Origin: Mobiluncus sp034180645
GTDB taxonomy: Bacteria; Actinomycetota; Actinomycetes; Actinomycetales; Actinomycetaceae
Direction: 5' to 3'
DNA: 64,000 nucleotides
NCBI RefSeq assembly: GCF_034180645.1
Contig: NZ_JAXFNY010000007.1
Coordinates: forward strand, 1-64,000
Part shown: positions 25,996 to 34,353 of the stretch, in pieces
Layout: each line of letters begins with the position of its first letter
Position numbering within the stretch: position 1 is the stretch's first letter
Notes under the pieces: model-generated
What the model was told of the DNA's origin: nothing
What the model saw: the letters and a program-made list of their open reading frames with translations, nothing else
The model's database searches: none
Made by a program: the position numbers and the translations under genes

Positions 25996-26448
25996 ATGGG
26001 TGTTTTCACAAGTGTAGCCGGGTTGGTTTCTACTTCGGTTCCGACTTTGCTGGCGTGGGTAGCGGCCGGCCAGTGGGGTATCAAGATTGTCCTGTTAATT
26101 GTGGTCGCGGTGGGGCTGGTTTATGTGTCCCGCCTCCAAGGAGCCCGCGACCTGGCTTTGCGGCGCATCCTGGCGCTGCTGTTCGCGGTTTTGGCGGCCG
26201 TGGCGATTATCTATCCGCCCGTCATTTCCGCGGTAGCGGCATTCCTCGGCGTGGGACGCGGCACCGATTTATTGCTGTATATGCTGGTCATAGTGGTGTT
26301 GGCGACCTGGCTGGTGCAGTGGCGTTACAACATCGCGGTCCAGGCGCGCTTGACCGAGCTGACTCGGGCGCTGGCTCTGTCCGAGGCGCGGCGCACCGAC
26401 CCTAACGACGAGCCAAAGCCCGATACCGCAGCCGCAGACCCCAGCTAA
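25996..26448 (+). CDS. DUF2304 small membrane protein
   Basis: This 150-residue protein has about four hydrophobic segments: KIVLLIVVAVGLVYVSRLQG, the LALLFAVLAAVAIIYPP stretch, and DLLLYMLVIVVLATWLVQW. A soluble tail (residues 118-150) is charged. DUF2304 proteins accompany GT2 polyprenyl-phosphate sugar synthases, and here the ATG is 1 nt past the stop of such a gene, so the pair is one unit. The last 47 bp overlap the convergent rhamnosyltransferase-like gene. The function is unknown; a membrane partner or small flippase is plausible. Confidence 0.78.
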   Translation: MGVFTSVAGLVSTSVPTLLAWVAAGQWGIKIVLLIVVAVGLVYVSRLQGARDLALRRILALLFAVLAAVAIIYPPVISAVAAFLGVGRGTDLLLYMLVIVVLATWLVQWRYNIAVQARLTELTRALALSEARRTDPNDEPKPDTAAADPS

Positions 26449-27328
26449 TCAACATCAGCAGCGGCAAGGCAAACGGGCGATTTACATAGAGCCGGTCCAG
26501 GAAAATCCGCGCCGAATCGTGGTGAGCCTGCAAGACCCGCAAGTTCCGTTTCTGACCCGTCCCCAAGGTCTTGTTACCGGTCGTAGCCCCCTGTTCGTGT
26601 ATCGCCACGGCGCTACCCACGAACAGCGCCCCGCGCCCCAGGAAACGCTGCGCCCGCCAAGCCAAGTCCACGTCCTCAAAGTACATAAAATATGCCGGGT
26701 CAAAACCGCCCAGCTGCTCCCAATCTGAGCGGCGAATCAGGATGCAAGCCCCGCTGACCCAGTCCACCTCAGCTGCGTCAGTCCCCCGCCAAGACAACCC
26801 CCAATACCGGCGAGTCCACGGGTTTCCCGGCCACACTCGCCCCAGCAGCGCGTGGCCGATTCCGATGGAAATATAGGGAAAAGACCGGCCGGTGGGGTAG
26901 CGTGTGCCGGTTTCGTCCACCAGGGCCGGGCCGATTATCGCCGCCGCGGGATGAGCCTCGGCGGCAGCAATCAGGGTGTCCAAAGCGCCGGGAGTCAGGC
27001 GCAAATCCGGGTTAGCGAATAATAGCCACGGTTCGCCGCCCCCGAAATCGGAACCAAAATTGTTGCCCGCCCCGAATCCCGGATTATCCGGCAAGGATCG
27101 GTATTCTGCGCCGAATTCTTGGCAGAGAGCCGCCACCGCGGTATCACAGTTCTCTGAGTTATCCACCACCACGGTGTGAATTGCCTGATGGGAAGCCTCG
27201 GGAAGGCTCTGTAACAGTCCGCGTATTCCCTCCCCACAGTGATAAGCGACCGTGACCACGCGAATGGCCGGGCGGGCGACACCGGGCATCGGGGCCGGAC
27301 TGGTGGGTGCTGCGGACGAATTCGACAC
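26402..27328 (-). CDS. Glycosyltransferase family 2, WbbL/rhamnosyltransferase-like
   Basis: This 308-residue protein shows IRVVTVAYHCGEGIRGLL, TVVVDNSENCDTAVAAL, DNPGFGAGNNFGSD, LFANPDLRLTPGALD and VDWVSGACILIRR, then FMYFEDVDLAWRAQ. This set is characteristic of mycobacterial-type WbbL rhamnosyltransferases, which add rhamnose to polyprenyl-diphosphate-GlcNAc and so begin a linker for wall glycans. The GTG at 27328 follows AGGGG by 7 nt. Its 3' end overlaps the DUF2304 gene by 47 bp in a convergent arrangement. The two LCP genes diverge from it, which fits a role in wall-linked glycan assembly. Confidence 0.84.
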   Translation of the reverse strand: MSNSSAAPTSPAPMPGVARPAIRVVTVAYHCGEGIRGLLQSLPEASHQAIHTVVVDNSENCDTAVAALCQEFGAEYRSLPDNPGFGAGNNFGSDFGGGEPWLLFANPDLRLTPGALDTLIAAAEAHPAAAIIGPALVDETGTRYPTGRSFPYISIGIGHALLGRVWPGNPWTRRYWGLSWRGTDAAEVDWVSGACILIRRSDWEQLGGFDPAYFMYFEDVDLAWRAQRFLGRGALFVGSAVAIHEQGATTGNKTLGTGQKRNLRVLQAHHDSARIFLDRLYVNRPFALPLLMLISWGLRLRYRALARR

Positions 27329-27413
27329 GAACTTTCCCCTCCCTACCGCACAAAATCTAGGAAAATCATCGGCCCAAGCACAACCGTGCCAGGAAATACC
27401 CGACGCTTAAGTC

Positions 27414-27419
27414 TACAAT
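27414..27419 (+). promoter_or_regulatory. -10 box TACAAT of the tandem LCP operon
   Basis: TACAAT ends 6 nt before the GTG at 27426 and no ribosome site is visible, so the first LCP protein is probably read from a leaderless message. Confidence 0.55.
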
Positions 27420-27425
27420 GGCCTG

Positions 27426-28877
27426 GTGTCATCAAAGCACCACCCTGCTGCTTCCCACGCCGCCGCTCTAACTCGCCCGCGGCGAGGACTACGCATTTTT
27501 AGCCTTGTGGTACTGTTCTTGGCGATTTTCAGCCTGAGCTTCGCGGGTCTGGTCAATGCCGATATTTCCTCGTGGACCAAGAAAGTGAATGTGAACGCTT
27601 TCCTCGAGGACGATCGCCGAGAGAAAGACCTCCCGGAGGACAGCTTCGCGAACCGAGACTTGAACGTGCTGGTCATCGGGTCGGACTACCGGGCGCAAAA
27701 GGAATATGACGAGATGGGCCGGCGGATTACCGGGATGCGCTCGGATACGACCCTGGTGGCGCATATCAGCGCGGACCGCACCCGCGTGGAGGTCATGTCT
27801 ATCCCGCGCGACCTGATGGTGAAGCGCCCGGCTTGCCAACGCGCTGACGGAAAAACCGAGCCCGCCAGTCAAGGTTTGGTCCAGTTCAACTCCGTTTTTG
27901 CCCTGCTGGGACAGGACGAGGACGTGGCTGCGGCTACGGCCTGCACCTTAAAAACTGTGGAGCAACTGACCGGGATTTTCCTTGACGAATTTGTGGTCGT
28001 GAACTTTGACGGTTTCCAAGACATGGTGGCGGCCCTGGGCGGGGTGCCAATTTGCCTGGAAGAAAAGATGAAGGACAGCAAGGGCACCATTGACCTTCCA
28101 GCCGGGTGCCAAACGTTGAATTCCCAACAGGCTCTCGGTTTTGCCCGCGCCCGCTACGGGGTGGGCGACGGCTCGGACATTTCCCGGATTGGCCGCCAGC
28201 AGCAACTCATCGGCGCCATGATGAAGGAAGCTAAGAGCCGCAATATGCTCACCGATTTGCCGACTTTATACGCCTTCATGAAAGCGGGAATGAGGTCCCT
28301 AACCACCTCGCAAAGTTTTGGCAATGCTCAGAATCTGGGCGGTTTGGCGCTGTCCCTATCGAAGGTCAAACCCGACAATATCCGCTTTTACACCCTGCCT
28401 TTCGGGGAATACGCTCCCGACCGGGCGCGCGTGGCAGTGGCGGATAATGCCGTGGAAATGTTCGATGCCTTACGTTTAGACAAGCCGGTTCCCTCCATTT
28501 TCCCCTACCAGGACATGAACGGGGGTCTTCACGAGCCCAGCGAGCAGGCCTCCTCACTTTCGCCCGATTCCGCCAGTTCCGGCGGGTCTGTCCCTTCACA
28601 AGGGAGTAGCATCGGTCGCGTTGAAGGGTCGCCTTCCCGGGGGACGAGCGGGACGAATGGGGCCAATTCCGCCCACCTTGGGCAAACCGGGGGAACAACG
28701 AATAGCAACTCTGTCGGCAACGCCGCAAGCAGCCCGGAAGCCCCGGCGCACAACCCCGGCACCACGGGCCATCCGAACTCGGCAAACACCAGCGAAACGG
28801 AAGGAAATTCTGCCAATAACGCCCCATCCGGTGAAACATCCGGGGGCAGCGGCACTTGGCAGGACACCCAGCAATGA
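27426..28877 (+). CDS. LytR-CpsA-Psr (LCP) family wall-glycan ligase, first copy
   Basis: A short basic N-terminus precedes a membrane anchor at about residues 21-43. The LCP domain follows, with NVLVIGSDYRA, GMRSDTTLVAHISADR carrying the conserved Arg and Asp, VMSIPRDLMV and ALGFARARYG. LCP enzymes transfer lipid-linked glycans to peptidoglycan outside the membrane. From about residue 360 an extracellular tail of more than 100 residues is made mostly of Ser, Gly, Asn, Thr and Pro, with no recognisable domain. Its TGA overlaps the ATG of the second LCP gene by 4 nt. Confidence 0.9.
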   Translation: MSSKHHPAASHAAALTRPRRGLRIFSLVVLFLAIFSLSFAGLVNADISSWTKKVNVNAFLEDDRREKDLPEDSFANRDLNVLVIGSDYRAQKEYDEMGRRITGMRSDTTLVAHISADRTRVEVMSIPRDLMVKRPACQRADGKTEPASQGLVQFNSVFALLGQDEDVAAATACTLKTVEQLTGIFLDEFVVVNFDGFQDMVAALGGVPICLEEKMKDSKGTIDLPAGCQTLNSQQALGFARARYGVGDGSDISRIGRQQQLIGAMMKEAKSRNMLTDLPTLYAFMKAGMRSLTTSQSFGNAQNLGGLALSLSKVKPDNIRFYTLPFGEYAPDRARVAVADNAVEMFDALRLDKPVPSIFPYQDMNGGLHEPSEQASSLSPDSASSGGSVPSQGSSIGRVEGSPSRGTSGTNGANSAHLGQTGGTTNSNSVGNAASSPEAPAHNPGTTGHPNSANTSETEGNSANNAPSGETSGGSGTWQDTQQ

Positions 28878-30214
28878 CTTTGCCGCCGTCCTTTCCACCC
28901 GAAAGCTCCCTGCGTAGCCCGAACCCCGGAAGCTCTTCCAATGCTCGACCGGAGTCCCCTGCGCCAACTATCCCCAGCCACGAAACTTCACGGGGACGTC
29001 CGGATTCTCGCAACGCCGTGGTAGTGGGCGGCTCCTCCACACCTAACTCGCACCGGCAAGGGCTGAGCTATGAAGATTTGGCACTACCAGCCGCTTATGC
29101 CCCCGGTTCAGCAGCAAACTACCACCCTGACACCCCCGGTAGTCCCAACTCGCCCGGCACACCCCCGGTGCGGGCGGCTAGCCCGAGACCTGCACCCGAC
29201 CTGGTGACCAGCCCCGAATCGGTACCGCCTGCCAGCCAACCACGTACCGGAACCACCCGGACTCGCAGCTGGCCGAAACGAATCTTTCTCACCATTTTCA
29301 CCCTATTTTTAGCGTTGATTCTGGCCATAGTGTTTTGGGGACTGTTCCTGATACACCGAGTGGACACGAACCTGGGACGTACCGATGCATTGAGCGGGGC
29401 AGCAGACACCCCCGGCACGACCTGGCTCATCGCCGGTTCGGATTCCCGCGAAGGCACCGCCGAAGCGAACAGCGGGGTACAGGGCCAGCGATCCGACACG
29501 ATTCTTTTGCTGCACCGGGCCACCAACGGCACTGCCACACTGGTTTCGCTGCCTCGCGACACCTATGTCGAGATTCCCGGCCACGGATACAACAAACTCA
29601 ACGCCGCGTTTTCCGAAGGAGGACCACAACTGCTGGTTTCCACCGTCGAGGGCTTGACCGGGCTCAGCGTGGATCACTACGCCCAGCTGGGTTTCAACGG
29701 CGTAGCCCAGGTCGTTGACGGGGTCGGCGGAATCAACCTCTGCTGGGATCAGACGTTTTCCGACCGGATGACAGGGCTGAACTGGCAAGCCGGTTGCCAT
29801 GATGTAGACGGGCCGACCGCCCTGCTGTTTGCACGGATGCGCTATTCCGACCCGCTGGGCGACATTGGGCGCACCCAACGCCAACGCCTGGTCATCAGCT
29901 CCACTCTGAAAAAGGCGCTGAGCCCGGAAGTGCTAGTTAATCCCGCCCGACAAGTGGCCCTAGCTGACGCGGGCGCGGCTGCCCTGACGGTTGACCGTTC
30001 CACCGGGACCCTTGACATTGGTCGGATGGCACTGGCACTGCGGAAGGCTGGGAACACCGGGTTGCAGGGGGTGCCACCTATCGCGTCGCTCGGTTACAAC
30101 CCCGGCGGCGGGGTGGGCTCGACGGTGAAGCTGGATGAGAGCCGCACCCCCGCTTTCTGGGAAGGGCTACGCAACGGGACCCTCACCCCTGCCGACCTGA
30201 CCCCGCAGTTCTAG
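28874..30214 (+). CDS. LytR-CpsA-Psr (LCP) family wall-glycan ligase, second copy
   Basis: The ATG at 28874 overlaps the previous stop (ATGA), which sets the start. A 135-residue Pro/Ser-rich region, predicted to be cytoplasmic, precedes a membrane span at about 136-160. The catalytic domain carries TTWLIAGSDSREG, QGQRSDTILLLHRATNG, LVSLPRDTYVEIPGHG, KLNAAFSEGG and ALLFARMRYSDPLGDIGR. The long N-terminal extension is a feature of many actinobacterial LCP proteins and may be a site for regulation. Two coupled LCP ligases after a glycan locus suggest attachment of more than one polymer, or shared duty. Confidence 0.9.
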   Translation: MTLPPSFPPESSLRSPNPGSSSNARPESPAPTIPSHETSRGRPDSRNAVVVGGSSTPNSHRQGLSYEDLALPAAYAPGSAANYHPDTPGSPNSPGTPPVRAASPRPAPDLVTSPESVPPASQPRTGTTRTRSWPKRIFLTIFTLFLALILAIVFWGLFLIHRVDTNLGRTDALSGAADTPGTTWLIAGSDSREGTAEANSGVQGQRSDTILLLHRATNGTATLVSLPRDTYVEIPGHGYNKLNAAFSEGGPQLLVSTVEGLTGLSVDHYAQLGFNGVAQVVDGVGGINLCWDQTFSDRMTGLNWQAGCHDVDGPTALLFARMRYSDPLGDIGRTQRQRLVISSTLKKALSPEVLVNPARQVALADAGAAALTVDRSTGTLDIGRMALALRKAGNTGLQGVPPIASLGYNPGGGVGSTVKLDESRTPAFWEGLRNGTLTPADLTPQF

Positions 30215-30554
30215 GTTTTTACGCAAGTGTTTCACTGAGTTCCCGCCGCTCGAAAAGACACCCAGCTGGGCGGGGTATCGCTCGTCAGCGGGGCGAGAGG
30301 AGCGAAGGCGGAGGTACTCGCAGGCGACGCTAGGGGGTGAGGAAAATGCTATGCTCTGCAAGCATTTTCCGAGGGGGGTCTGTGACCCCCCAAGTCGCGC
30401 GAGACCTCCGCGAGCGATATCTCGCTCGCCCCAACCCAGGCGTGAGCGACGCCTCCCCCGCCCAGATCACGGCTCGAGCTGCACCCGGCCGAACGCGAGG
30501 ACGAATGCTCCAATCCCCGCCCCGGGCTGGGAACCCACGGGGTAGAATGGCGCT
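30215..30554. other. Gene-free gap with three tandem hairpins
   Basis: No gene is seen. Three perfect stems follow each other: GGAAAATGCT/AGCATTTTCC at 30341-30370, GGGGGGTC/GACCCCCC at 30373-30391, and GCGAGCGA/TCGCTCGC at 30410-30429. They lie between the LCP operon and the purE promoter. The first two may end the LCP transcript, but none has a T run. Confidence 0.6.
30543..30548 (+). promoter_or_regulatory. -10 box TAGAAT of purEK
   Basis: TAGAAT ends 6 nt before the purE ATG at 30555 with no ribosome site between, which predicts a leaderless purEK message. Confidence 0.55.
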
Positions 30555-31088
30555 ATGAGCGAAGCTGAGAATACGCCCCTGGTGGGCTTGGTGATGGGTT
30601 CGGATTCCGATTGGGCGACAATGTCAGCCGCCGCGGAGGTGCTACGCGACTTTGGGATTTCTTTCGAGGCTCGGGTCGTGTCCGCCCACCGGATGCCTAT
30701 CGACATGCTGGAGTACGGGACTTCGGCGGAAAAGCGCGGTTTGCGGGTGATCATTGCCGGAGCGGGCGGAGCGGCACACCTGCCGGGGATGCTGGCAGCA
30801 GCTACTGTCCTGCCGGTCATCGGCGTGCCAGTTCCGTTGAAACACCTGGAAGGCATGGACTCCCTGCTGTCTATCGTGCAAATGCCCTCCGGGGTGCCGG
30901 TCGCTACGGTTTCTATCGGAAACGCGAAGAACGCCGCCCTGCTGGCTGCCCGTATCTTGGGCGCCGGGGAAGGACCGGAGGCACAACAGATGCGCGAACG
31001 CATGTTGCAATATCAAGCTCTGCTGCGCCAAGTAGCCATCGACAAAGGCGAAGCTCTGAAAAACGTGATGGACACGGAGGAGAACTGA
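30555..31088 (+). CDS. purE: 5-(carboxyamino)imidazole ribonucleotide mutase
   Basis: This 177-residue protein carries the class I PurE landmarks VGLVMGSDSDWATM near the N-terminus, SFEARVVSAHRMPIDML, IAGAGGAAHLPGMLAA and GVPVPLKHLEGMDSLLSI. It converts N5-CAIR to CAIR in purine synthesis, following PurK. Length is normal for the family. The ATG at 30555 stands 6 nt after a TAGAAT hexamer. The purK TTG start lies 1 nt beyond the purE stop, so the pair is one operon. No other pur gene is in the window. Confidence 0.95.
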   Translation: MSEAENTPLVGLVMGSDSDWATMSAAAEVLRDFGISFEARVVSAHRMPIDMLEYGTSAEKRGLRVIIAGAGGAAHLPGMLAAATVLPVIGVPVPLKHLEGMDSLLSIVQMPSGVPVATVSIGNAKNAALLAARILGAGEGPEAQQMRERMLQYQALLRQVAIDKGEALKNVMDTEEN

Positions 31089-31089
31089 G

Positions 31090-32244
31090 TTGACCACCTA
31101 TCATCCGCCCGTAGTGGCGTGTATCGGCGCTGGTCAACTGGCCCGAATGCTGGCTACTGAGGCCGGCGAACTGGGCTTTTGCCTGCGAGTTTTAGCCGAC
31201 TCCCCCTCGGATCCGGCCGCTTTTGTGTGCCCGGAAACTGTGGTGGGTTCCCCTGACGACCCCGAAGCGTTGCGCGAGCTGCTGGACGGGGCTGACGTGG
31301 TGACTTTTGAACACGAGTTGATTCCAGACGCCGTTTTCGATGCTGCCGCCGCGGCCGGTGTCCCCGCCCGGCCCTCCCAATCCGCCCTGCTCTATGCGAA
31401 AGACAAACTGGCGATGCGCCAGCGTTTGGGTGAGTTGGGGCTGCCCATGCCCGCTTGGGCCAATGGGGCGGATTTGGATGCGGTCAAGGACGTGGGCCGG
31501 CGCTGCGGTTGGCCACTGGTGGCAAAAATCAGCCACGGCGGATATGACGGGCGCGGGGTGCGTCTGGTATCGAGTTTGGACGAGTTCAAGACCTGGCGGG
31601 AAGCCTTGGATGAAGGCATCGAGTGCCTGGTCGAGCAGCGGGTTCCTTTCAGCAGCGAGCTGGCAGTGATGGCGGCGCGGCGTGCTTCGGGGGAACTGCG
31701 CACCTATATCCCCATGCAAACCTGGCAGGAACAGGGACAATGCGCTTCTGTTTTGGAGCCGGCCCCGATTCCTGAGGACATCATTGACCAAGGTGAGGAC
31801 TTGGCGCGCCAAATTGGCGTGGAACTCGACATCACCGGGGTGTACGCGGTTGAAATGTTCCTGGTGAAAACCCCCAATGGCAAATACCGCCTGTATATCA
31901 ATGAGCTGGCCATGCGCCCGCACAACTCCGGACACTGGACCCAAGATGGCTGCGTGACTTCCCAGTTTGAACAGCATTTGCGGGCGGTACTGGACCTGCC
32001 GTTGGGCGACACTTCCCGCACCGCACCCTACACCGCGATGGCTAACGTTCTGGGCAGTAAGTTGGACGACCCGGCTCTGGCCGTGACCAGCGTGATGGAA
32101 AAATATCCCGAAGCCAAGATTCATCTGTATCGCAAGAGTAACCGCCCGAAGCGCAAACTTGGTCACGTCAACGTCTGTGGCACAGACCCCGACCTGGAGC
32201 TTTCCACCGCCCGCGCGGCCGCTAACCTGCTGATGGGCAAGTAA
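31090..32244 (+). CDS. purK: 5-(carboxyamino)imidazole ribonucleotide synthase
   Basis: This 384-residue ATP-grasp enzyme starts with PVVACIGAGQLARMLATEAG and continues through KDKLAMRQRLGELGLPMP, KISHGGYDGRGVRLV and INELAMRPHNSGHWTQDG, all PurK hallmarks. It makes N5-CAIR from AIR, bicarbonate and ATP. The TTG start at 31090 is supported by GGAGGAG inside the end of purE, 7 nt before it. The gene ends at a hairpin that it shares with the convergent ABC operon. Confidence 0.95.
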   Translation: MTTYHPPVVACIGAGQLARMLATEAGELGFCLRVLADSPSDPAAFVCPETVVGSPDDPEALRELLDGADVVTFEHELIPDAVFDAAAAAGVPARPSQSALLYAKDKLAMRQRLGELGLPMPAWANGADLDAVKDVGRRCGWPLVAKISHGGYDGRGVRLVSSLDEFKTWREALDEGIECLVEQRVPFSSELAVMAARRASGELRTYIPMQTWQEQGQCASVLEPAPIPEDIIDQGEDLARQIGVELDITGVYAVEMFLVKTPNGKYRLYINELAMRPHNSGHWTQDGCVTSQFEQHLRAVLDLPLGDTSRTAPYTAMANVLGSKLDDPALAVTSVMEKYPEAKIHLYRKSNRPKRKLGHVNVCGTDPDLELSTARAAANLLMGK

Positions 32245-32275
32245 GCACCGCACCGACCTTGTGACCCTAAATATC

Positions 32276-32303
32276 GTGGCGGCCCGGAATACCGAGCCGC
32301 CAC
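32276..32303. terminator. Stem-loop between purK and the convergent ABC operon
   Basis: GTGGCGGC at 32276-32283 pairs with GCCGCCAC at 32296-32303 (8 bp). It lies between two convergent 3' ends and could stop both, though neither side has a clear T run. Confidence 0.5.
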
Positions 32304-32317
32304 AATGAAACACCCAA

Positions 32318-33157
32318 CTAACGCAACGACAGGTGTCGAGACAGCGAGTTGTGAGCAAACCAGTAGCCGCAGATTAACAGCGGGATTATCGCCAGCATTC
32401 CCAGCGGAATGAATACGCCGGCTCCCTCGTTGGACTGCGAGAAGATAGCGCCGTAGACCAACTGCATCTGGGGACTGCTTGTCGAACCCGTAATACTCAA
32501 CGTCGCCGGCACCAGGAAAATAAACAGAGCCAACACCGCTTCATAAACCCCATAGATGAGAATCGCGCTGATGGTCACCGCCTTGTTGGTAGACAGGTAA
32601 GCGAAGCCGAAACGGTTAGCCAGGGCGGAAAAGCACACCACCCACAGCACAAACTGTGCCGCCACCAGCAGTAAGACCACAATCATAGTGACGATGAAGT
32701 AGGCGGGGGTGCTTTGCAGGAGTTGCCCGATAGCCTCCCAGGTGGCAACAAATTTATCGCCGAAACTCAGCTCGGGGCCTGCCGCCCCCGCCATCTGGGT
32801 AAAGATGACCCAGCCCAGCGCCAAGCAGCTCCAACAAATGCTGAGTAGGACCGCGATAAACAGCCACAGAGACTTCGCACCCAGCACGGTTCCGCCCGAG
32901 GCCGGCAGGGTGTTTGTAAAGTAGCCGCGCTGTCCGTAGGTGGTTTGGTAGTAGTACTTGGAACCCATGATAAACACGAGGAAGGGAATGATGATTGCCA
33001 CGAGGACGCCGATGGTGGTGCCCGTGGTGGCCAGGAAACTTTGGTTAGTGAGGCTCAGCAGCCCCGAGGCAAAGACCACCACCAAGCCGACAACCAGATA
33101 GAGCAGCAGCTGCCAGCCCATTTCCTTGGCTTCATACTTGAATAACTTAGCAAACAT
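32318..33157 (-). CDS. ABC-2 type exporter permease
   Basis: This 279-residue membrane protein has about six spans, starting at WQLLLYLVVGLVVVFASGLLSL and ending at PLGMLAIIPLLICGYWFAH. It begins with the amphipathic MFAKLFKYEAKEM common to ABC-2 permeases. It overlaps the ATPase gene by 11 nt and should form the membrane half of the same exporter. The ATG follows AGGAAGGA by about 8 nt. The operon also encodes a GntR/YtrA-type regulator. In such operons the exporter often deals with antimicrobial peptides or envelope stress; the substrate here is unknown. Confidence 0.82.
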   Translation of the reverse strand: MFAKLFKYEAKEMGWQLLLYLVVGLVVVFASGLLSLTNQSFLATTGTTIGVLVAIIIPFLVFIMGSKYYYQTTYGQRGYFTNTLPASGGTVLGAKSLWLFIAVLLSICWSCLALGWVIFTQMAGAAGPELSFGDKFVATWEAIGQLLQSTPAYFIVTMIVVLLLVAAQFVLWVVCFSALANRFGFAYLSTNKAVTISAILIYGVYEAVLALFIFLVPATLSITGSTSSPQMQLVYGAIFSQSNEGAGVFIPLGMLAIIPLLICGYWFAHNSLSRHLSLR

Positions 33158-33872
33158 GGGAGTATTCCTTCCTAAAGATGAGGTCTAGGGACATGCCGTA
33201 GGCTTCCCGCAGTTCATCAGCTTCGCCCTGTTTGAACAGCTTGCCCGCGTGCAGGAATACGGCTTCGTCCAGTACCGGCTCAATGTCGGTAACCAGGTGG
33301 GTGGAAATAAACAGAGTCGCTTCGGGGTTCCAGCCTTTCACAATGGTGTCCAGCAGGGTTTGGCGCGCCGCCGGATCCACTCCCGAAATCGGTTCGTCCA
33401 ACAGATAGAGCCGGGCGGAGCGTGACATCACCAGCGCTAGCTGCAGTTTTTCACGCATTCCTTTGCTCATGTGGTTGGTTTTTAGGTCGCGTTCCAGCCC
33501 CAGGAATTCCACCAGTTCCCTGGCTTTTTTCGCGTCAAAGTCAGCGAAATAATCCGCGTGGCGACCGATTGCCGCGTCAACGCTGATAGATTCGGGCAGC
33601 CAGGCGGCGTCGGGCAGGAAAGAGGTCATGGCCTTGGTTTTCGCCCCGACTTCCGAGCCGTTGATGCGAACTTGCCCGCTGGTGGGTTCCAGTACGCCGG
33701 CCAGAATCTTTAACAGCGTGGTCTTGCCCGAGCCGTTTTCGCCCAGCAAACCGATGACTTTTCCGGCGCTCAAGTTGAGGGTGAGCTGGTCCAATGCCGG
33801 TTTCACCACTCCGTTTACTTTGATGCCTTGGTAGCGTTTGGTGAGGTTGGACACTTCCACTAAGGGTTGCAT
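33147..33872 (-). CDS. ABC transporter ATP-binding protein
   Basis: The ATPase of about 241 residues has Walker A GENGSGKTTLL at about residues 44-54. The signature region is MSKGMREKLQLAL, a YtrB-like form rather than LSGGQ. Walker B is ARLYLLDEPISGVDP, and the switch His is in STHLV. It powers the permease encoded just downstream. I start at the ATG at 33872, 1 nt past the regulator stop and 10 nt after AAAGGA; a GTG at 33881 is an in-frame alternative overlapping the regulator. Confidence 0.87.
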   Translation of the reverse strand: MQPLVEVSNLTKRYQGIKVNGVVKPALDQLTLNLSAGKVIGLLGENGSGKTTLLKILAGVLEPTSGQVRINGSEVGAKTKAMTSFLPDAAWLPESISVDAAIGRHADYFADFDAKKARELVEFLGLERDLKTNHMSKGMREKLQLALVMSRSARLYLLDEPISGVDPAARQTLLDTIVKGWNPEATLFISTHLVTDIEPVLDEAVFLHAGKLFKQGEADELREAYGMSLDLIFRKEYSHVC

Positions 33873-33873
33873 C

Positions 33874-34236
33874 TCAATCACGTCCTTTCCATTGACTGTT
33901 CAAGAGATTTTGGGCTTCGCTGAGGCTCAGTCCCAAAGTTTTCATGTCTGTTATGAAGTTACGTACGGAGGTTTTCGCCAGATCCTTGCCGAGTTCCCGG
34001 ACGGTTCCGGCATCTTCGGTGACGAAACGTCCCAAGCCCCGGCGCGAGGCAACCAAGCCGGTGCGCTCCAGCTCGGTCAACGCCTTTTGCATGGTGTTGG
34101 GATTGACCCCGTACTCGGCGGATAAATCGCGTACAGAGGGAATCTGGGAACCCCGCTCCCACGCTCCGCTGGTGATACGCCGTGAGAAGTCGTCAAGTAA
34201 CTGACGCCAAATTGGCGTTCCAGTATCAAAATCCAT
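33874..34236 (-). CDS. GntR family regulator, YtrA subfamily
   Basis: This 120-residue protein is a winged-helix domain (GTPIWRQLLDDFSRRI, ERGSQIPSVRDLSAEYGVNPNTM, LERTGLVASRRGLGRFV) plus a short helical tail of about 45 residues. That size is typical of YtrA regulators, which lack a large effector domain and repress the ABC operon they head. A candidate operator overlapping its own -10 box is at 34275-34296. The ATG follows AAGGAGA. Confidence 0.87.
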   Translation of the reverse strand: MDFDTGTPIWRQLLDDFSRRITSGAWERGSQIPSVRDLSAEYGVNPNTMQKALTELERTGLVASRRGLGRFVTEDAGTVRELGKDLAKTSVRNFITDMKTLGLSLSEAQNLLNSQWKGRD

Positions 34237-34274
34237 CAGCTTCTCCTTACCTAGACAAACGCGGTACCATGTTT

Positions 34275-34313
34275 GTGTACTACAACACTAATACACTGTC
34301 ACACAGCTGTCAA
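34275..34313 (-). promoter_or_regulatory. Promoter with overlapping inverted-repeat operator for the GntR-ABC operon
   Basis: On the minus strand TTGACA (34308-34313) is followed after 17 nt by TAGTGT (34285-34290). The -10 box lies inside the inverted repeat GTGTACTA-6 nt-TAATACAC (34275-34296, 7 of 8 pairs match). This is the expected place for a YtrA-type repressor site controlling its own operon. Confidence 0.65.
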
Positions 34314-34353
34314 GGGGAAACTATTTTGTAGCCAATAAAGAGGAAGATTTGGC

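Noticed and set aside
28366..29040. 224-codon minus-strand frame opposite the LCP pair
   Set aside because: It lies opposite the low-complexity parts of both LCP genes, where biased composition keeps stops rare; no motif or ribosome site supports it.
31192..32358. 388-codon minus-strand frame opposite purK
   Set aside because: The purK frame carries ATP-grasp motifs; the opposite frame is His/Gln-rich without any domain.
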